NCBI RefSeq assembly: GCF_900163545.1
Contig: NZ_FUHW01000032.1
Coordinates: forward strand, 1 to 64,000
Source: Arthrobacter rhombi
Lineage (GTDB): Bacteria; Actinomycetota; Actinomycetes; Actinomycetales; Micrococcaceae
DNA length: 64,000 nucleotides
Reading direction: 5' to 3'
Under the pieces are notes generated by a model, which saw nothing but the letters and a program-made list of their open reading frames with translations, did no database searches and had not been told where the DNA came from. This document shows, piece by piece, positions 20,044-28,152 of this stretch (position 1 is the stretch's first letter; every line of letters starts with the position of its first letter). Position numbers and translations under genes: made by a program.

Positions 20044-20217
20044 TCAGTGAGCGGTGAACCAACCCTTGACCATGCTGTAGAAGCGCTGCCGCTGCCGCTT
20101 TCTGCGACGTTGGGTCGATACGTGGTCGGGGTTTTGGTCCCGTAGGTACTTCAGGAAGATATGGGCGGTCTGATCGTTCTTCGCGCCGGAAACAGGTTGG
20201 CCTATTGATCCAAACAT
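20044..20217 (-). CDS. Small basic protein, 57 aa
   Basis: A short gene that length filters would miss. The ATG at 20217 is preceded by GGAGGTGA (20231-20224), a full match to the anti-Shine-Dalgarno with a 6-nt spacer. The product begins MFGSIGQPVSGAKNDQ, continues HIFLKYLRDQNPDH, and ends in an Arg/Lys/Gln-rich stretch (QRRRKRQRQRF) and GWFTAH. No family is recognised. The basic C-terminal half suggests nucleic-acid or membrane-surface binding. It is convergent with the FAD enzyme. Confidence 0.55.
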   Translation of the reverse strand: MFGSIGQPVSGAKNDQTAHIFLKYLRDQNPDHVSTQRRRKRQRQRFYSMVKGWFTAH

Positions 20218-20321
20218 TGCGCGTCACCTCCAAACGGCACGTGGAAGTCGGGTGCCGTTGAACCGAGCGTACACGCTCTATTTCGAATCAACCATGGTGA
20301 GATACCTGGGGGATCGTCCGC

Positions 20322-20938
20322 CTAACTCCTGGAGGAGAGGAGGGGGACTGCCAGGGTGAAGACCAGGATGCCCAGGGGGTTCAGCCAGAATTCCTGTTTG
20401 AGCAAGCGGACTCGAAGTTGTGCAGAGGCCACAGCTAGGGAGTAGGGTCCACGGCCAGGTTCGCGGCGAAGGTGATGCCCTGGACGAGGATCTCCGCCAT
20501 CAGGCCGGCCACGGAGAGGAACTTGATGAAAACCAGCGCCCACCGCCGGTCCCGGGGGAAGCGGACACCGTCCAGGTAGTTTCGAATGAACTTCGGTGGC
20601 CGGAGGTAAATGGCTGCATCAACGGCAGAACCAGGGCGAGCAGGGCCGTGGGCCACCAAGGCGCCGTCGGACCATGCGAGGAGTGCCCCCAGATAGGCGA
20701 AGTAGATGGCTGCGGCGGACTCGGTCGCCGGGGAAGTAGACATGCCATGTTCTTCCAAAGTGCATAAGAGCTGCGAGGTCTGGGCGCTGGATCCCGGAGA
20801 ACCTGTCTGCTCGGCAACTTTGCGCACGGAGGTTGTCGTGAAGCTGCTTTCGAGAAAGAGTGCTTCCGCTGCCGTCATGATTTTCCGTTGAGGTATTTGA
20901 CGTTGGGAACCACCGCATTGAACGCGTTCGCTGGACAT
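20322..20938 (-). pseudogene. Truncated TetR regulator joined to a frameshifted small membrane protein
   Basis: Reading leftward from ATG 20938, the first ~50 codons are a TetR-type HTH (QRKIMTAAEALFLESSFTTT, then SVRKVAEQTG), which breaks off and runs in frame into MSTSPATESAAAIYFAYLGA (ATG 20743). That part is a hydrophobic protein with segments such as WALVFIKFLSVAGLMAEILV, ending prematurely at 20435. The next frame continues with SLAVASAQLRVRLLKQEFWL and a last hydrophobic stretch to 20322. So the TetR part lacks its ligand domain and the membrane part, possibly DoxX-like, has a frameshift near 20440-20470. Both appear inactive. Confidence 0.55.
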
Positions 20939-21774
20939 GTTCAGTGGCTGAGCAAAGACGCTAGCCGCAGGAGCTCGGTACAAGGCTGGAAGACTAGGCT
21001 CATGAGGCTTGCTTCGGCTGTCTCGTAACGCATAGCCTCCTCGGTCGAGGCAGAATGGCTCGGCGCTTATGGGGTGTACGTACTCAACGGGCAGGACGGG
21101 GCGCAGCATCGATCGAGAGAACATCGACCCGGTCTCCAAGGACGTGTTGCCCTTGTCATCGGCATGGATATCGACGCGGGCCTGCTCTCCCTGGAGACTA
21201 CGGTTTCGGTGATGCTGCCGGAAATGCAGGTCCGAACCGCTATCGACCAGGTGATGGTGGGGCATTTAGTGGTCATGAACAGTGGAATTGGTTTCCAAGG
21301 GTTCGCAATCGTGGAGGGGCCCGGCGCCGACCGCGGGCAGGAAATATTGGCCAGACCAAGCCGTGTGGCCTGGGCCGAAGCCCCGATCGACGGTGATGGT
21401 CAGATGGCCTGGAGGGGGCCCGGATCTTTGTGGCGCTTGGATGGAAAATCGACAATACGTCCTGATCGATCTCGTAGGGGTCCCCGTCGTGAAGATACTG
21501 CACATGAAGAAGCGCGAGATCACCGTCGGCTGGAGCTGGTCCGAGTGTCTTACGGGTTGGGTGATCGACGGCCCGGCTGCGCGAAGTTGATCATTACGGT
21601 GCCACCTCAGAACATGACGTGCCGCTCGGGGGCCCTGATATTGTCGACAGGTATATGACTGATGTCACGTCGGTCGCCGTCGCAAACCTGCCTCGGTTCA
21701 CTCGCACTACCGGACACTGCCGGGTTGTTCAACGCCAGGTGTCCGCGATAGCTCACCAAGGAGGGGAGAACTTC
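20939..21774. other. Degenerate intergenic region, no intact gene
   Basis: 836 bp without a gene I can support. Open frames on both strands overlap one another, have atypical residue use and no ribosome binding sites. A minus-strand stretch around 21545-21440 (DGDLALLHVQYLHDGDPYEI) has the look of a decayed SnoaL/NTF2-like fold, but no complete frame survives. The last ~50 bases hold the cstA ribosome binding site (GGAGGGGAG). Read together with the flanking remnants, this is a decay zone. Confidence 0.5.
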
Positions 21775-23502
21775 ATGGGTTCCCTGATACTCATGATCAT
21801 TGGTTTGGCCGTCATGGCGGCCGGCTATCTGGTCTACTCCAAGTTCCTCGCGCAGAGGGTCTATAAACTCGACATCAGTTTCGTGACGCCTGCGCATGAA
21901 CTCAAAGACGGCGTGGACTACATGCCCACCAATAAGTTCATTCTGTGGGGCCACCACTTCACCTCGGTCGCCGGTGCCGCACCCATCGTCGGGCCAGCGA
22001 TTGCTGTGATTTGGGGCTGGCTTCCCGCCTTGCTCTGGGTCACTCTGGGCACCGTCTTCTTCGCGGGAATGCACGATTTCGGCACCCTATGGGCTTCGAC
22101 GCGCAATAAGGGACGGTCCATCGGGGCTTTGTCCGCCCGCTACATTGGCAAACGTGGAGCCAATCTGTTCCTCGTGGTCATCTTCCTGGTGCTGCTGATG
22201 GTGATCGCGGCCTTCGCCGTCGTCATCAAGAACCTGCTCATCAGCACGCCGGGAGCTGTCATCCCCGTCTGGGGCGCCATCGTCGTTGCCCTGCTGGTGG
22301 GCGTGGCCGTCTACCGGCTGCGCTGGCCGCTGCTACCCGTCACCGTCGTCGGCGTCGTCGTCCTGTACGCACTGATCGTGGTGGGGGACAAGATGCCAGT
22401 GGTTCTGCCGGAATCCATGCTCGGCATGTCCCCGGCCACCTTCTGGATCCTGGCGCTCTTTGTGTACGGGGCGATCGCTTCACTGCTGCCGGTATGGGTT
22501 CTGCTGCAGCCGCGCGACTACATCAATGGCGTCCAGCTCTTTGTCGGTTTGATCCTCCTGTTCGGCTCGGTCCTGCTTGCCACGCTATTCTCCGCATCAC
22601 CCCCGGACATTGTGGCGCCAGCCATCAACATGAACGTTCCCGACGGAACGCCGAGCATGATTCCGTTGCTGTTCGTCACCATCGCCTGTGGCGCCATCTC
22701 GGGCTTCCACGGCATGGTCGCCTCCGGGACGACCTCGAAGCAGCTCGATAAGGAAACGGACGCCCGTTTCGTCGGGTACTTCGGTGCCGTCGGTGAGGGG
22801 CTGCTCTCACTGGGTACGATCCTCGCGGTCATCGGTGGCTTCAAGTCCGTTGCCGAATGGAACGAGATCTACAGCGAGTTCGGTGCGGCAGGGGTCAACG
22901 CCTTCGTCGAAGGTGGCGCAACGCTGATGCAGAACGGCATCGGCCTTCCGGCTTCGCTCAGTGCCACGGTATTGGCGACCATGGCAGTGCTCTTCGCTGC
23001 GACCACCATGGATACCGGAATGCGGCTACTGCGCTTCGTGGTCCAAGAGGCAGGTGAGGCATTCAAGCTGAAAATCGGCAAGATCCCGGCAACCCTGATC
23101 GTCGTGGTCCTCGGTCTGGGACTGACGTTCTCACAGGGTCTGGGGGGCGAAGGCGGACTGCGCATCTGGCCACTGTTCGGAACCACGAACCAGCTGATGG
23201 CCTCGCTCAGTTTGTCGATCATCGCGGTCATTCTGATCCGTAAGGGGCGCAACCCCATCACGGCACTGATTCCGCTGGTGATCATCTTCGTCATGGCCTT
23301 CTGGGCCGCGATCGAACAGCTGGGTAGCTTCACCGATCCGGCCAACCCCGACTGGATGCTCTTCGCACTGGACGTCATCATCATCGTGGCCAGTGTGTGG
23401 GTCGCCGTCGAAGCGATCCTGGCCATGCGCAACGCCAGGACGATGGTGCCCGAACATGAGGGCGCCGATGCTGAGATGGCGGCGACGAGGGAAGACCTCT
23501 AA
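21775..23502 (+). CDS. cstA: Carbon starvation protein A family transporter
   Basis: A 575-aa membrane protein with about 16 hydrophobic segments. It has the CstA signature in helices 1-4: YSKFLAQRVY, FILWGHHFTSVAGAAPIVGP, and FFAGMHDFGTLWAS, plus the C-terminal CstA domain. In E. coli CstA imports pyruvate and peptides during carbon limitation and depends on a small partner protein. The ATG at 21775 with GGAGGGGAG upstream is chosen over a longer frame from 21619, which lacks family similarity. The stop is 4 nt before the next gene, which encodes a small Cys-Cys-ending protein. Confidence 0.93.
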   Translation: MGSLILMIIGLAVMAAGYLVYSKFLAQRVYKLDISFVTPAHELKDGVDYMPTNKFILWGHHFTSVAGAAPIVGPAIAVIWGWLPALLWVTLGTVFFAGMHDFGTLWASTRNKGRSIGALSARYIGKRGANLFLVVIFLVLLMVIAAFAVVIKNLLISTPGAVIPVWGAIVVALLVGVAVYRLRWPLLPVTVVGVVVLYALIVVGDKMPVVLPESMLGMSPATFWILALFVYGAIASLLPVWVLLQPRDYINGVQLFVGLILLFGSVLLATLFSASPPDIVAPAINMNVPDGTPSMIPLLFVTIACGAISGFHGMVASGTTSKQLDKETDARFVGYFGAVGEGLLSLGTILAVIGGFKSVAEWNEIYSEFGAAGVNAFVEGGATLMQNGIGLPASLSATVLATMAVLFAATTMDTGMRLLRFVVQEAGEAFKLKIGKIPATLIVVVLGLGLTFSQGLGGEGGLRIWPLFGTTNQLMASLSLSIIAVILIRKGRNPITALIPLVIIFVMAFWAAIEQLGSFTDPANPDWMLFALDVIIIVASVWVAVEAILAMRNARTMVPEHEGADAEMAATREDL

Positions 23503-23506
23503 CCCG

Positions 23507-23800
23507 ATGGAACCAGCATCGACCAACCGGCGCCGGGGGAGATTCTTCCGGCGCTGGTCGGCTCTCCGGGAAGGGATGTACGAGTTCTATGTGGGACCGT
23601 ACCGCCAGATGTTCAAACGGGAGCAGCAACAAGAGGACGATCTGTTCATGATCGCCGTCTTGGGTGAAGCCCTTGGGGTACCCGACCCGGCCGCCTATTA
23701 CACCGCCGAACTCATGCCCGCCGTGTGGGAAAATTTCCATGCCTGGCACCGCCGCGTCGGGATCCCACGATCGCCATTGGACCATATTGGATGTTGCTGA
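23507..23800 (+). CDS. Small C-terminal Cys-Cys (cory-CC-star type) protein
   Basis: A 97-aa soluble protein with a basic N-terminus (NRRRGRFFRRW), an amphipathic middle (EGMYEFYVGPYRQMFKREQQ), and a C-terminus ending DHIGCC, so the last two codons are cysteines. It matches the actinobacterial cory-CC-star proteins. Lying 4 nt after cstA, it occupies the same place as YbdD/YjiX (Sel_put family) after CstA/BtsT in enterobacteria, which also end in Cys-Cys. Its stop overlaps the ATPase start: GGATGTTGCTGA encodes Gly-Cys-Cys-stop and, shifted, Met-Leu-Leu. A partner role for CstA is my inference. Confidence 0.85.
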   Translation: MEPASTNRRRGRFFRRWSALREGMYEFYVGPYRQMFKREQQQEDDLFMIAVLGEALGVPDPAAYYTAELMPAVWENFHAWHRRVGIPRSPLDHIGCC

Positions 23801-24774
23801 AACTCGCTACTGAACGCAAAGTACTCTTCGTCGGGGGCAAGGGTGGTGTCGGTAAGACCTCCGTGGCGTCGGCCTTGGCGCTGGCCCGTGCCCGCAGCGG
23901 TGGACGGGTACTGCTGGTCTCCACAGATCCGGCACATAACCTAGGACATATCTGGGACCTGCAGCTCTCGGATACCGCTGCCCGGGTGTTTACGGCACCG
24001 GCCGGGTATGTCGATGCCGTCGAAATCGACCCGCAGGCCACCATCGAGCGTCACTTCACATCGGTGAGCGCGACGATGATGAAACTTCTTCCCGAGCAGC
24101 TGCACCGCTCCGCGCAACAGCATCTCGACCTCGCGAAGACTGCGCCGGGCAGCCACGAATCGGCAGTCCTGGAGCGGATCGCCGAGCTGATCGATCACGG
24201 TGCCGCCGCCTATGACCTGGTCCTTTTCGACACGGCACCCTCGGGGCATACCCTGCACCTGCTGACCCTGCCGGAGAAGTTGACGGGGTGGACGGAATCC
24301 TTGCTCGCCAGTCGCTCCAGATCCGAGCGATTCGCCGCCGCCGCCCGCGGAATCGTCGGCGGTGAAGACCCTCAGGCGGAAGCAGACTCGGAACTGAGGC
24401 GGAACCTGATTGCCCGCCGTGACCGATTCGCCCGCATGCGAGAAACGATCACCGACGAGACCGCCACCGGTTTCGTGATCGTGAGTCTGGCCGAGAAAAT
24501 GCCCGTGGCAGAGTCCCTGGACATTGTGAGGCAATTACGTGATTTAGGAATCGATGTGGCTTCCCTGGTGGTCAACCGCAGATCACCCGCGGATGCCGGT
24601 TCCTTCCTAACGGAGCGCAGGGAACTTGAGGAGACTTCACTGCAGGTGCTCCGCCAGAAACTCGCTACGGTACCGATGACCGAACTGCCATTGCTGGCCC
24701 GGGATCTGACGGGCGAGGAAGCCTTGGAGGAGCTCGCATCGCTGTTGGCCGGGGCCGGAGGGGTCGTCGAATAG
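23791..24774 (+). CDS. ArsA/Get3-like (TRC40 family) ATPase
   Basis: A 327-aa single-copy ArsA-family ATPase with deviant Walker A GGKGGVGKTSVASALAL (near residue 16), switch I STDPAHNLGH, and switch II/Walker B LVLFDTAPSGHTLHLLTLP. ArsA metal-binding cysteines are absent and no arsB or arsR is nearby, so arsenite export is unlikely. The start at 23791 overlaps the CC-protein gene by 10 nt, so the two are translationally coupled. It may load, deliver or remodel the CC protein or CstA. That is inference from position only. Confidence 0.9.
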   Translation: MLLKLATERKVLFVGGKGGVGKTSVASALALARARSGGRVLLVSTDPAHNLGHIWDLQLSDTAARVFTAPAGYVDAVEIDPQATIERHFTSVSATMMKLLPEQLHRSAQQHLDLAKTAPGSHESAVLERIAELIDHGAAAYDLVLFDTAPSGHTLHLLTLPEKLTGWTESLLASRSRSERFAAAARGIVGGEDPQAEADSELRRNLIARRDRFARMRETITDETATGFVIVSLAEKMPVAESLDIVRQLRDLGIDVASLVVNRRSPADAGSFLTERRELEETSLQVLRQKLATVPMTELPLLARDLTGEEALEELASLLAGAGGVVE

Positions 24775-24784
24775 CGTAGATGAC

Positions 24785-25216
24785 GTGGGGTTCTGGTTAG
24801 CTGTGGAGATGAATGACAAACTGCCGATCATTGAATTTGCCTTCCCGGGGCCGCTACGTGACAGCCTGATTGCTGCCATCGAAACGGGCGCCAAAACCTC
24901 AACCAGCACCTTGCTGCGCCAATACGAGGTCGGGAATGAGGCGTTGCCGGCTGTCGGCGACACTGGCTGTGTCGTCGGCTCCGACGGAGAAAGGCTTTTC
25001 GCGCTGCAGACGACGGGCGTCGACGTCGTGCGGCTGGCAGATGTCCCCCTGGACCATGCCTTGGCGGAGGGAGAAGGCGATACCTCGGTGGCCCAGTGGC
25101 GGGCCGGGCACATGGATTTCTGGACCTCAGCCGAAATTCGAGCGGAGCTCGGAGCGGAATTCGAGCCCGACGACGACACCCTGGTCGTCCTGGAGCGGTT
25201 TGCCGTCGTTCCCTGA
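24785..25216 (+). CDS. ASCH domain protein
   Basis: A 143-aa protein of the ASCH superfamily (PUA-like fold linked to RNA binding or amidohydrolysis). The conserved N-terminal part FAFPGPLRDSLIAAIETGAK is followed by TSTSTLLRQYE and a C-terminal VAQWRAGHMDFW...DDDTLVVLERF. Two starts are possible. The GTG at 24785 has TAGCGT (24772-24777) 7 nt upstream and fits the leaderless pattern. The ATG at 24809 fits the usual family N-terminus. I prefer 24785 on the promoter. It follows the ATPase by 10 nt but seems to have its own promoter. Confidence 0.85.
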   Translation: MGFWLAVEMNDKLPIIEFAFPGPLRDSLIAAIETGAKTSTSTLLRQYEVGNEALPAVGDTGCVVGSDGERLFALQTTGVDVVRLADVPLDHALAEGEGDTSVAQWRAGHMDFWTSAEIRAELGAEFEPDDDTLVVLERFAVVP

Positions 25217-25250
25217 CGTTCGCGGACCTCTGTCGAGTCGAGGTGCGGGC

Positions 25251-25754
25251 TCAGTCGCGGTGGAGGGATAAACGCAGGGTCGGTTGCTGCCGGCGCACCC
25301 ACCCCAGGGATTCGTAGAGGGCCAGACCCTCCTCGCTGGCTGCCAGATCGACCCTGGCCGCCGATGTTTCGTGGCGGAACCAGTCGAGGAGCTCCTGGAC
25401 GCAGGCTCGAGCGTATCCGCGGCGGCGGTGGCTCTCGAGGGTGACGACATTGGAGAGATGCCCGGTCACCGTTGCGCAGCTTGCAGGCGACGGTGGCGTG
25501 GTGTGGACATAGCCAAGGGCGGCCGCCACGGCCGTTCCCGAGGAATAGACGATGTACGCACAGGCATCCACGCCCAGATGTTCGGAGAACCATCTCCACG
25601 CTTCGTCGAGCCAAGGAGCTTCCGGATCGGCCTCGTGGCCCATGGTTGCGAACATGGCTGCCCGAAGCCCCACGAGTGAGCCGATGTCGTCGTCGGTTGC
25701 ACGGTGGATCACCGGGGCAGGAGGCGAAGGTTCCACTTTCGGTTCGAGGCTCAT
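25251..25754 (-). CDS. GNAT family N-acetyltransferase
   Basis: A 167-aa acetyltransferase with the GNAT acetyl-CoA loop HRRRGYARACVQELLDWF and the C-terminal EGLALYESLGW motif. The ATG at 25754 overlaps the stop of the upstream GNAT gene (ATGA), so the pair is translationally coupled. A much longer upstream frame exists but is the out-of-frame shadow of that gene. The substrate is unknown. Confidence 0.9.
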   Translation of the reverse strand: MSLEPKVEPSPPAPVIHRATDDDIGSLVGLRAAMFATMGHEADPEAPWLDEAWRWFSEHLGVDACAYIVYSSGTAVAAALGYVHTTPPSPASCATVTGHLSNVVTLESHRRRGYARACVQELLDWFRHETSAARVDLAASEEGLALYESLGWVRRQQPTLRLSLHRD

Positions 25755-26728
25755 GCCGGCATCCCGGGGTAGCCGGCAGGGGTCAGCCAAAGATGTCCGC
25801 CGACGACCTGTCGGCCCATGGAGATGGAGTTGCGCAGAGACGGCTTGTTTTCGGGGTGGATGTGGCCCCAGAGCACGTCGCCGACCGAGGTGATCGGCAA
25901 CCGGCCGCAGAGCTGGAGCAGCACCGCGCTGCCCAGTTGCCGCCCCCGGTGTTCCGCGTCGATGCACAGCTCCTGGACGCTGTACCCCGACATGCCGTAG
26001 GCGTCCTCGCGAGCAGCGGCGACGACACCGATCGGCTCGGAATCGAAACACACCTCGAACAGCAGATTTTCTTCGGCTGCGCTGGAAAGAACGTCGACGT
26101 CGGCCGGGCGCGCCCAGGACCTGATACCGGGGCGCGAATGTTCCAGCTCGTCGTACATCGCGGCCACACGGTCGGCCACTGCTTCAGGATCGCCGGGGCG
26201 AAGATCGACGCTCTCGGAGGTGCTCGGCATTGCGCGCCGTTTAAGGGTTTCCAACAGTCCGGCGACAACGAGCAAGTCAGTGGTCGCGTGTCCGCCATAG
26301 GCGCCGGACCGTGCCAACTCGGAGCGGGTCTGCTCGGGATCGGGGCAGTGGATTCGAAGGCAGAGCGGCGAGAAGCCGGCAAAGTGCGGAAGCACGTCGG
26401 TGAGTACTGCCAACTGCGATGGTTCCGGGGCGAGCGAGGTGGCGATGATGTCGACGAACGGCTTGCTGATGTCGCGGTCCCTGAAGCGGATGCCGGCGAT
26501 CGCCCAGTCTCCGCCGGGAAGGGTGATGCGGCGATTGGCCCATTCGAGCGGATCGTCAATGGGCAACTGGACCAGATCGCGGATCCGTGCTCCCCATGCT
26601 GCGTCACCCACCAGGGCGATACTGGGTTCAAGCCATTCGCTGAGGTTGCGCTGGAGGGGCGGAGACCATTCCACGATGCGCGGTGAGGTCCAGGCCGTGG
26701 CGGCTTCAAGGATTTCAGCAGAGAGCAT
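25751..26728 (-). CDS. GNAT family N-acetyltransferase, two-domain
   Basis: A 325-aa protein with a divergent N-terminal half (1-170) and a C-terminal GNAT domain with the acetyl-CoA motif DAEHRGRQLGSAVLLQLCG and NKPSLRNSISMGR near the end, a form seen in two-domain GNAT proteins. TAGACT (26740-26735) ends 6 nt before the ATG, predicting a leaderless transcript for the two-gene operon. Acceptor unknown. Confidence 0.88.
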   Translation of the reverse strand: MLSAEILEAATAWTSPRIVEWSPPLQRNLSEWLEPSIALVGDAAWGARIRDLVQLPIDDPLEWANRRITLPGGDWAIAGIRFRDRDISKPFVDIIATSLAPEPSQLAVLTDVLPHFAGFSPLCLRIHCPDPEQTRSELARSGAYGGHATTDLLVVAGLLETLKRRAMPSTSESVDLRPGDPEAVADRVAAMYDELEHSRPGIRSWARPADVDVLSSAAEENLLFEVCFDSEPIGVVAAAREDAYGMSGYSVQELCIDAEHRGRQLGSAVLLQLCGRLPITSVGDVLWGHIHPENKPSLRNSISMGRQVVGGHLWLTPAGYPGMPA

Positions 26729-26840
26729 TCGGCGAGTCTAATGCGTCGCTACGCTGAGGATGCGTCGGGCTGGTCGATGTTATCGCCCAGAGGTCCTCCG
26801 GGCGTTGGCGGAGACGGGGAAGTCCAATACCGTCTGGGTC

Positions 26841-26900
26841 ATGGAGTTCATGAAGATCGACGGAGCCGAGATCGCTTTCCACCTCGCGGGTTCCGGGCCT
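26841..26900 (+). pseudogene. N-terminal stub of an alpha/beta hydrolase cut by IS110
   Basis: The frame MEFMKIDGAEIAFHLAGSGP has the typical opening of an alpha/beta hydrolase (strand, turn, then GSGP before the oxyanion-hole HG). Exactly after GSGP the sequence turns into the inside of an IS110 transposase read on the opposite strand, and no hydrolase continuation is found. This marks a deletion or insertion junction near 26900. The identification rests on about 20 residues only. Confidence 0.4.
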
Positions 26901-27357
26901 CGATGCGGCGATACCGGTGCGCGGCCAGCGCGGTGATGGATCCGATGACCACGGAGCGTTCGGTCATTGGTTGGCCCCGGCCGGCCAGGACCAGTTCGGT
27001 GATTGCTTCGAGATCGATCGCGTCTGTCTTCACCCGGCGCCGGCCCTGGATCCGGCGTTGTTCGGCCACGTGGGCCGGATTCAGCTGGAGAAGGTCCCAC
27101 CCCAGGGGCCAAGACACCGAGGACATCAGCGGACGGTGGTAGTGCCCTGCGGCTTCGATCCCGACCAGGGCCGGGATATCCGGTGGCAGGACGAGCCGGA
27201 TCTTCTCCAGCGCAGCGTTCAGACCCGTTCGGGTCATTGCGGCGTCGAATGGATCCAGCAGAACCTGATGTTCAGAGTCGGTGGCCGAGAGAGCCAGGGT
27301 GTTATTGCCGACGTCCACAGCCACGACAACGGTCTGTATTGCATGATGGAATGACAT
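26848..27357 (-). pseudogene. Truncated IS110 family transposase
   Basis: The N-terminal RuvC-like DEDD domain of an IS110 transposase is clear: VVVAVDVGNNTLALSAT (first Asp), ALVGIEAAGHYHRPLM (Glu), and VKTDAIDLEAITELVLAGRG (two Asp). Family members run about 350-400 aa; here homology stops around residue 150, and the last ~20 residues (NPRGGKRSRLRRSS) are read over the neighbouring hydrolase stub. The C-terminal serine-containing Tnp domain is missing, so the element cannot move by itself. The ATG at 27357 is intact. Confidence 0.88.
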
Positions 27358-27475
27358 GCCCCACCTCCGGGGGCAGCCAGAAGGACCGGCGCGTCAACGC
27401 CTGATCCTCGATGAGGGATCTGAGATATCCCTTCTGGCACCCCCGGAGGTGTTTGGGGAAGACCTACGACTTATA
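26900..27475 (-). mobile_element. IS110 family element remnant
   Basis: The remnant spans the truncated transposase and its upstream non-coding end, wedged between an alpha/beta hydrolase stub and pncA. The 3' part of the element is lost; the 5' non-coding end seems kept. IS110 elements carry no terminal inverted repeats, so the left limit is placed where pncA ends and the right limit where transposase homology stops. Confidence 0.7.
27358..27460 (-). ncRNA. Structured upstream end of IS110, possible bridge RNA relic
   Basis: Directly upstream of the transposase ATG a long imperfect inverted repeat pairs 27362-27384 (CACCTCCGGGGGCAGCCAGA...) with 27429-27451 (...CTGGCACCCCCGGAGGTG). The ~44-nt interior holds two small hairpins (GATCC-CTC...GAG-GATC and GGCG...CGCC). 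IS110 elements encode their bridge RNA in the non-coding end upstream of the transposase, so this may be its relic. It could instead serve as the terminator of pncA, which ends at 27476 on the same strand. Confidence 0.4.
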
Positions 27476-28114
27476 TCAGGCGTCCCGGTCGATCGTGACG
27501 CCGGCACGGGCCAGCTCACCGAGCACGGTGGGCACCGTGACCTGGTGGACGGCGGCTGTCAGACGGGCCAACACGGTGGTGTCGAACCGGGCCCGGACCG
27601 CGTCCAGGGCGGTTTCCCGCACACAGAAGTCGGTGGCAATACCCACGATGTCCACCTTGTGGATGTGTCGCGAGCTCAGCCATTCCCCGAGTGATTCGCC
27701 AGGGGTGCTCTCCAGGGATTCGACGTCGGCTTCCTCGGAGGTCGCCGCCGGATCGTTGGGGTCCACCAGCGTGGATTCGAAACCGGAATAGGCGGCCTCA
27801 TAACGTCCCTTGCGGAACGTGGCGGTCAAGGCGCCGGCCTTCAGGATCGGGGCGAGCCCGGCATGGAGTTCGGCCCCGTGGGTGCCGGCCACGCAGTGCA
27901 CGGGCCAGGAGTCGATATAGTCCGGCTCAAAGGAAAAGTGGGTCCCCGGATCGATATGCCAGTCCTGGGTGGCCAGGACGGCAGCATACTTCCAGCCGTT
28001 ATCACTGAGGTAGGAGGTAATGGCGGCAGCGGTGGCGCCACCTCCGGTCACCCCGAGCGAACCACCTTCACAGAAGTCGTTCTGCACGTCGACGATGATC
28101 AGGGCCGTTTCCAT
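27476..28114 (-). CDS. pncA: Nicotinamidase
   Basis: Hydrolyses nicotinamide to nicotinate for NAD salvage. The 212-aa cysteine hydrolase has catalytic Asp9 (LIIVDVQNDF), the metal-site stretch TQDWHIDPGTHFSF, the catalytic Lys in TFRKGRYEAAYSGF, and the nucleophile Cys in GIATDFCVRETA. A good AGGAG site precedes the ATG. It lies downstream of pncB on the same strand, so both salvage steps form one operon: nicotinamide to nicotinate to nicotinate mononucleotide. Confidence 0.95.
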   Translation of the reverse strand: METALIIVDVQNDFCEGGSLGVTGGGATAAAITSYLSDNGWKYAAVLATQDWHIDPGTHFSFEPDYIDSWPVHCVAGTHGAELHAGLAPILKAGALTATFRKGRYEAAYSGFESTLVDPNDPAATSEEADVESLESTPGESLGEWLSSRHIHKVDIVGIATDFCVRETALDAVRARFDTTVLARLTAAVHQVTVPTVLGELARAGVTIDRDA

Positions 28115-28152
28115 CTCTTGCTCTCCTTCTTGGGCACCCGGTGGTCGGGTAC

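Noticed and set aside
21067..21658. Several overlapping frames as genes upstream of cstA
   Set aside because: They lie on both strands, lack ribosome binding sites and family similarity; treated as decayed DNA.
23791..24774. An arsenic resistance determinant
   Set aside because: The ATPase is ArsA-like in fold, but there is no arsB, arsC or arsR nearby and no metal-site cysteines; the context is cstA.
25755..26051. N-terminal extension of the 25.2-kb GNAT protein
   Set aside because: It is an out-of-phase reading of the upstream GNAT gene; the ATGA overlap at 25754 fixes the start.
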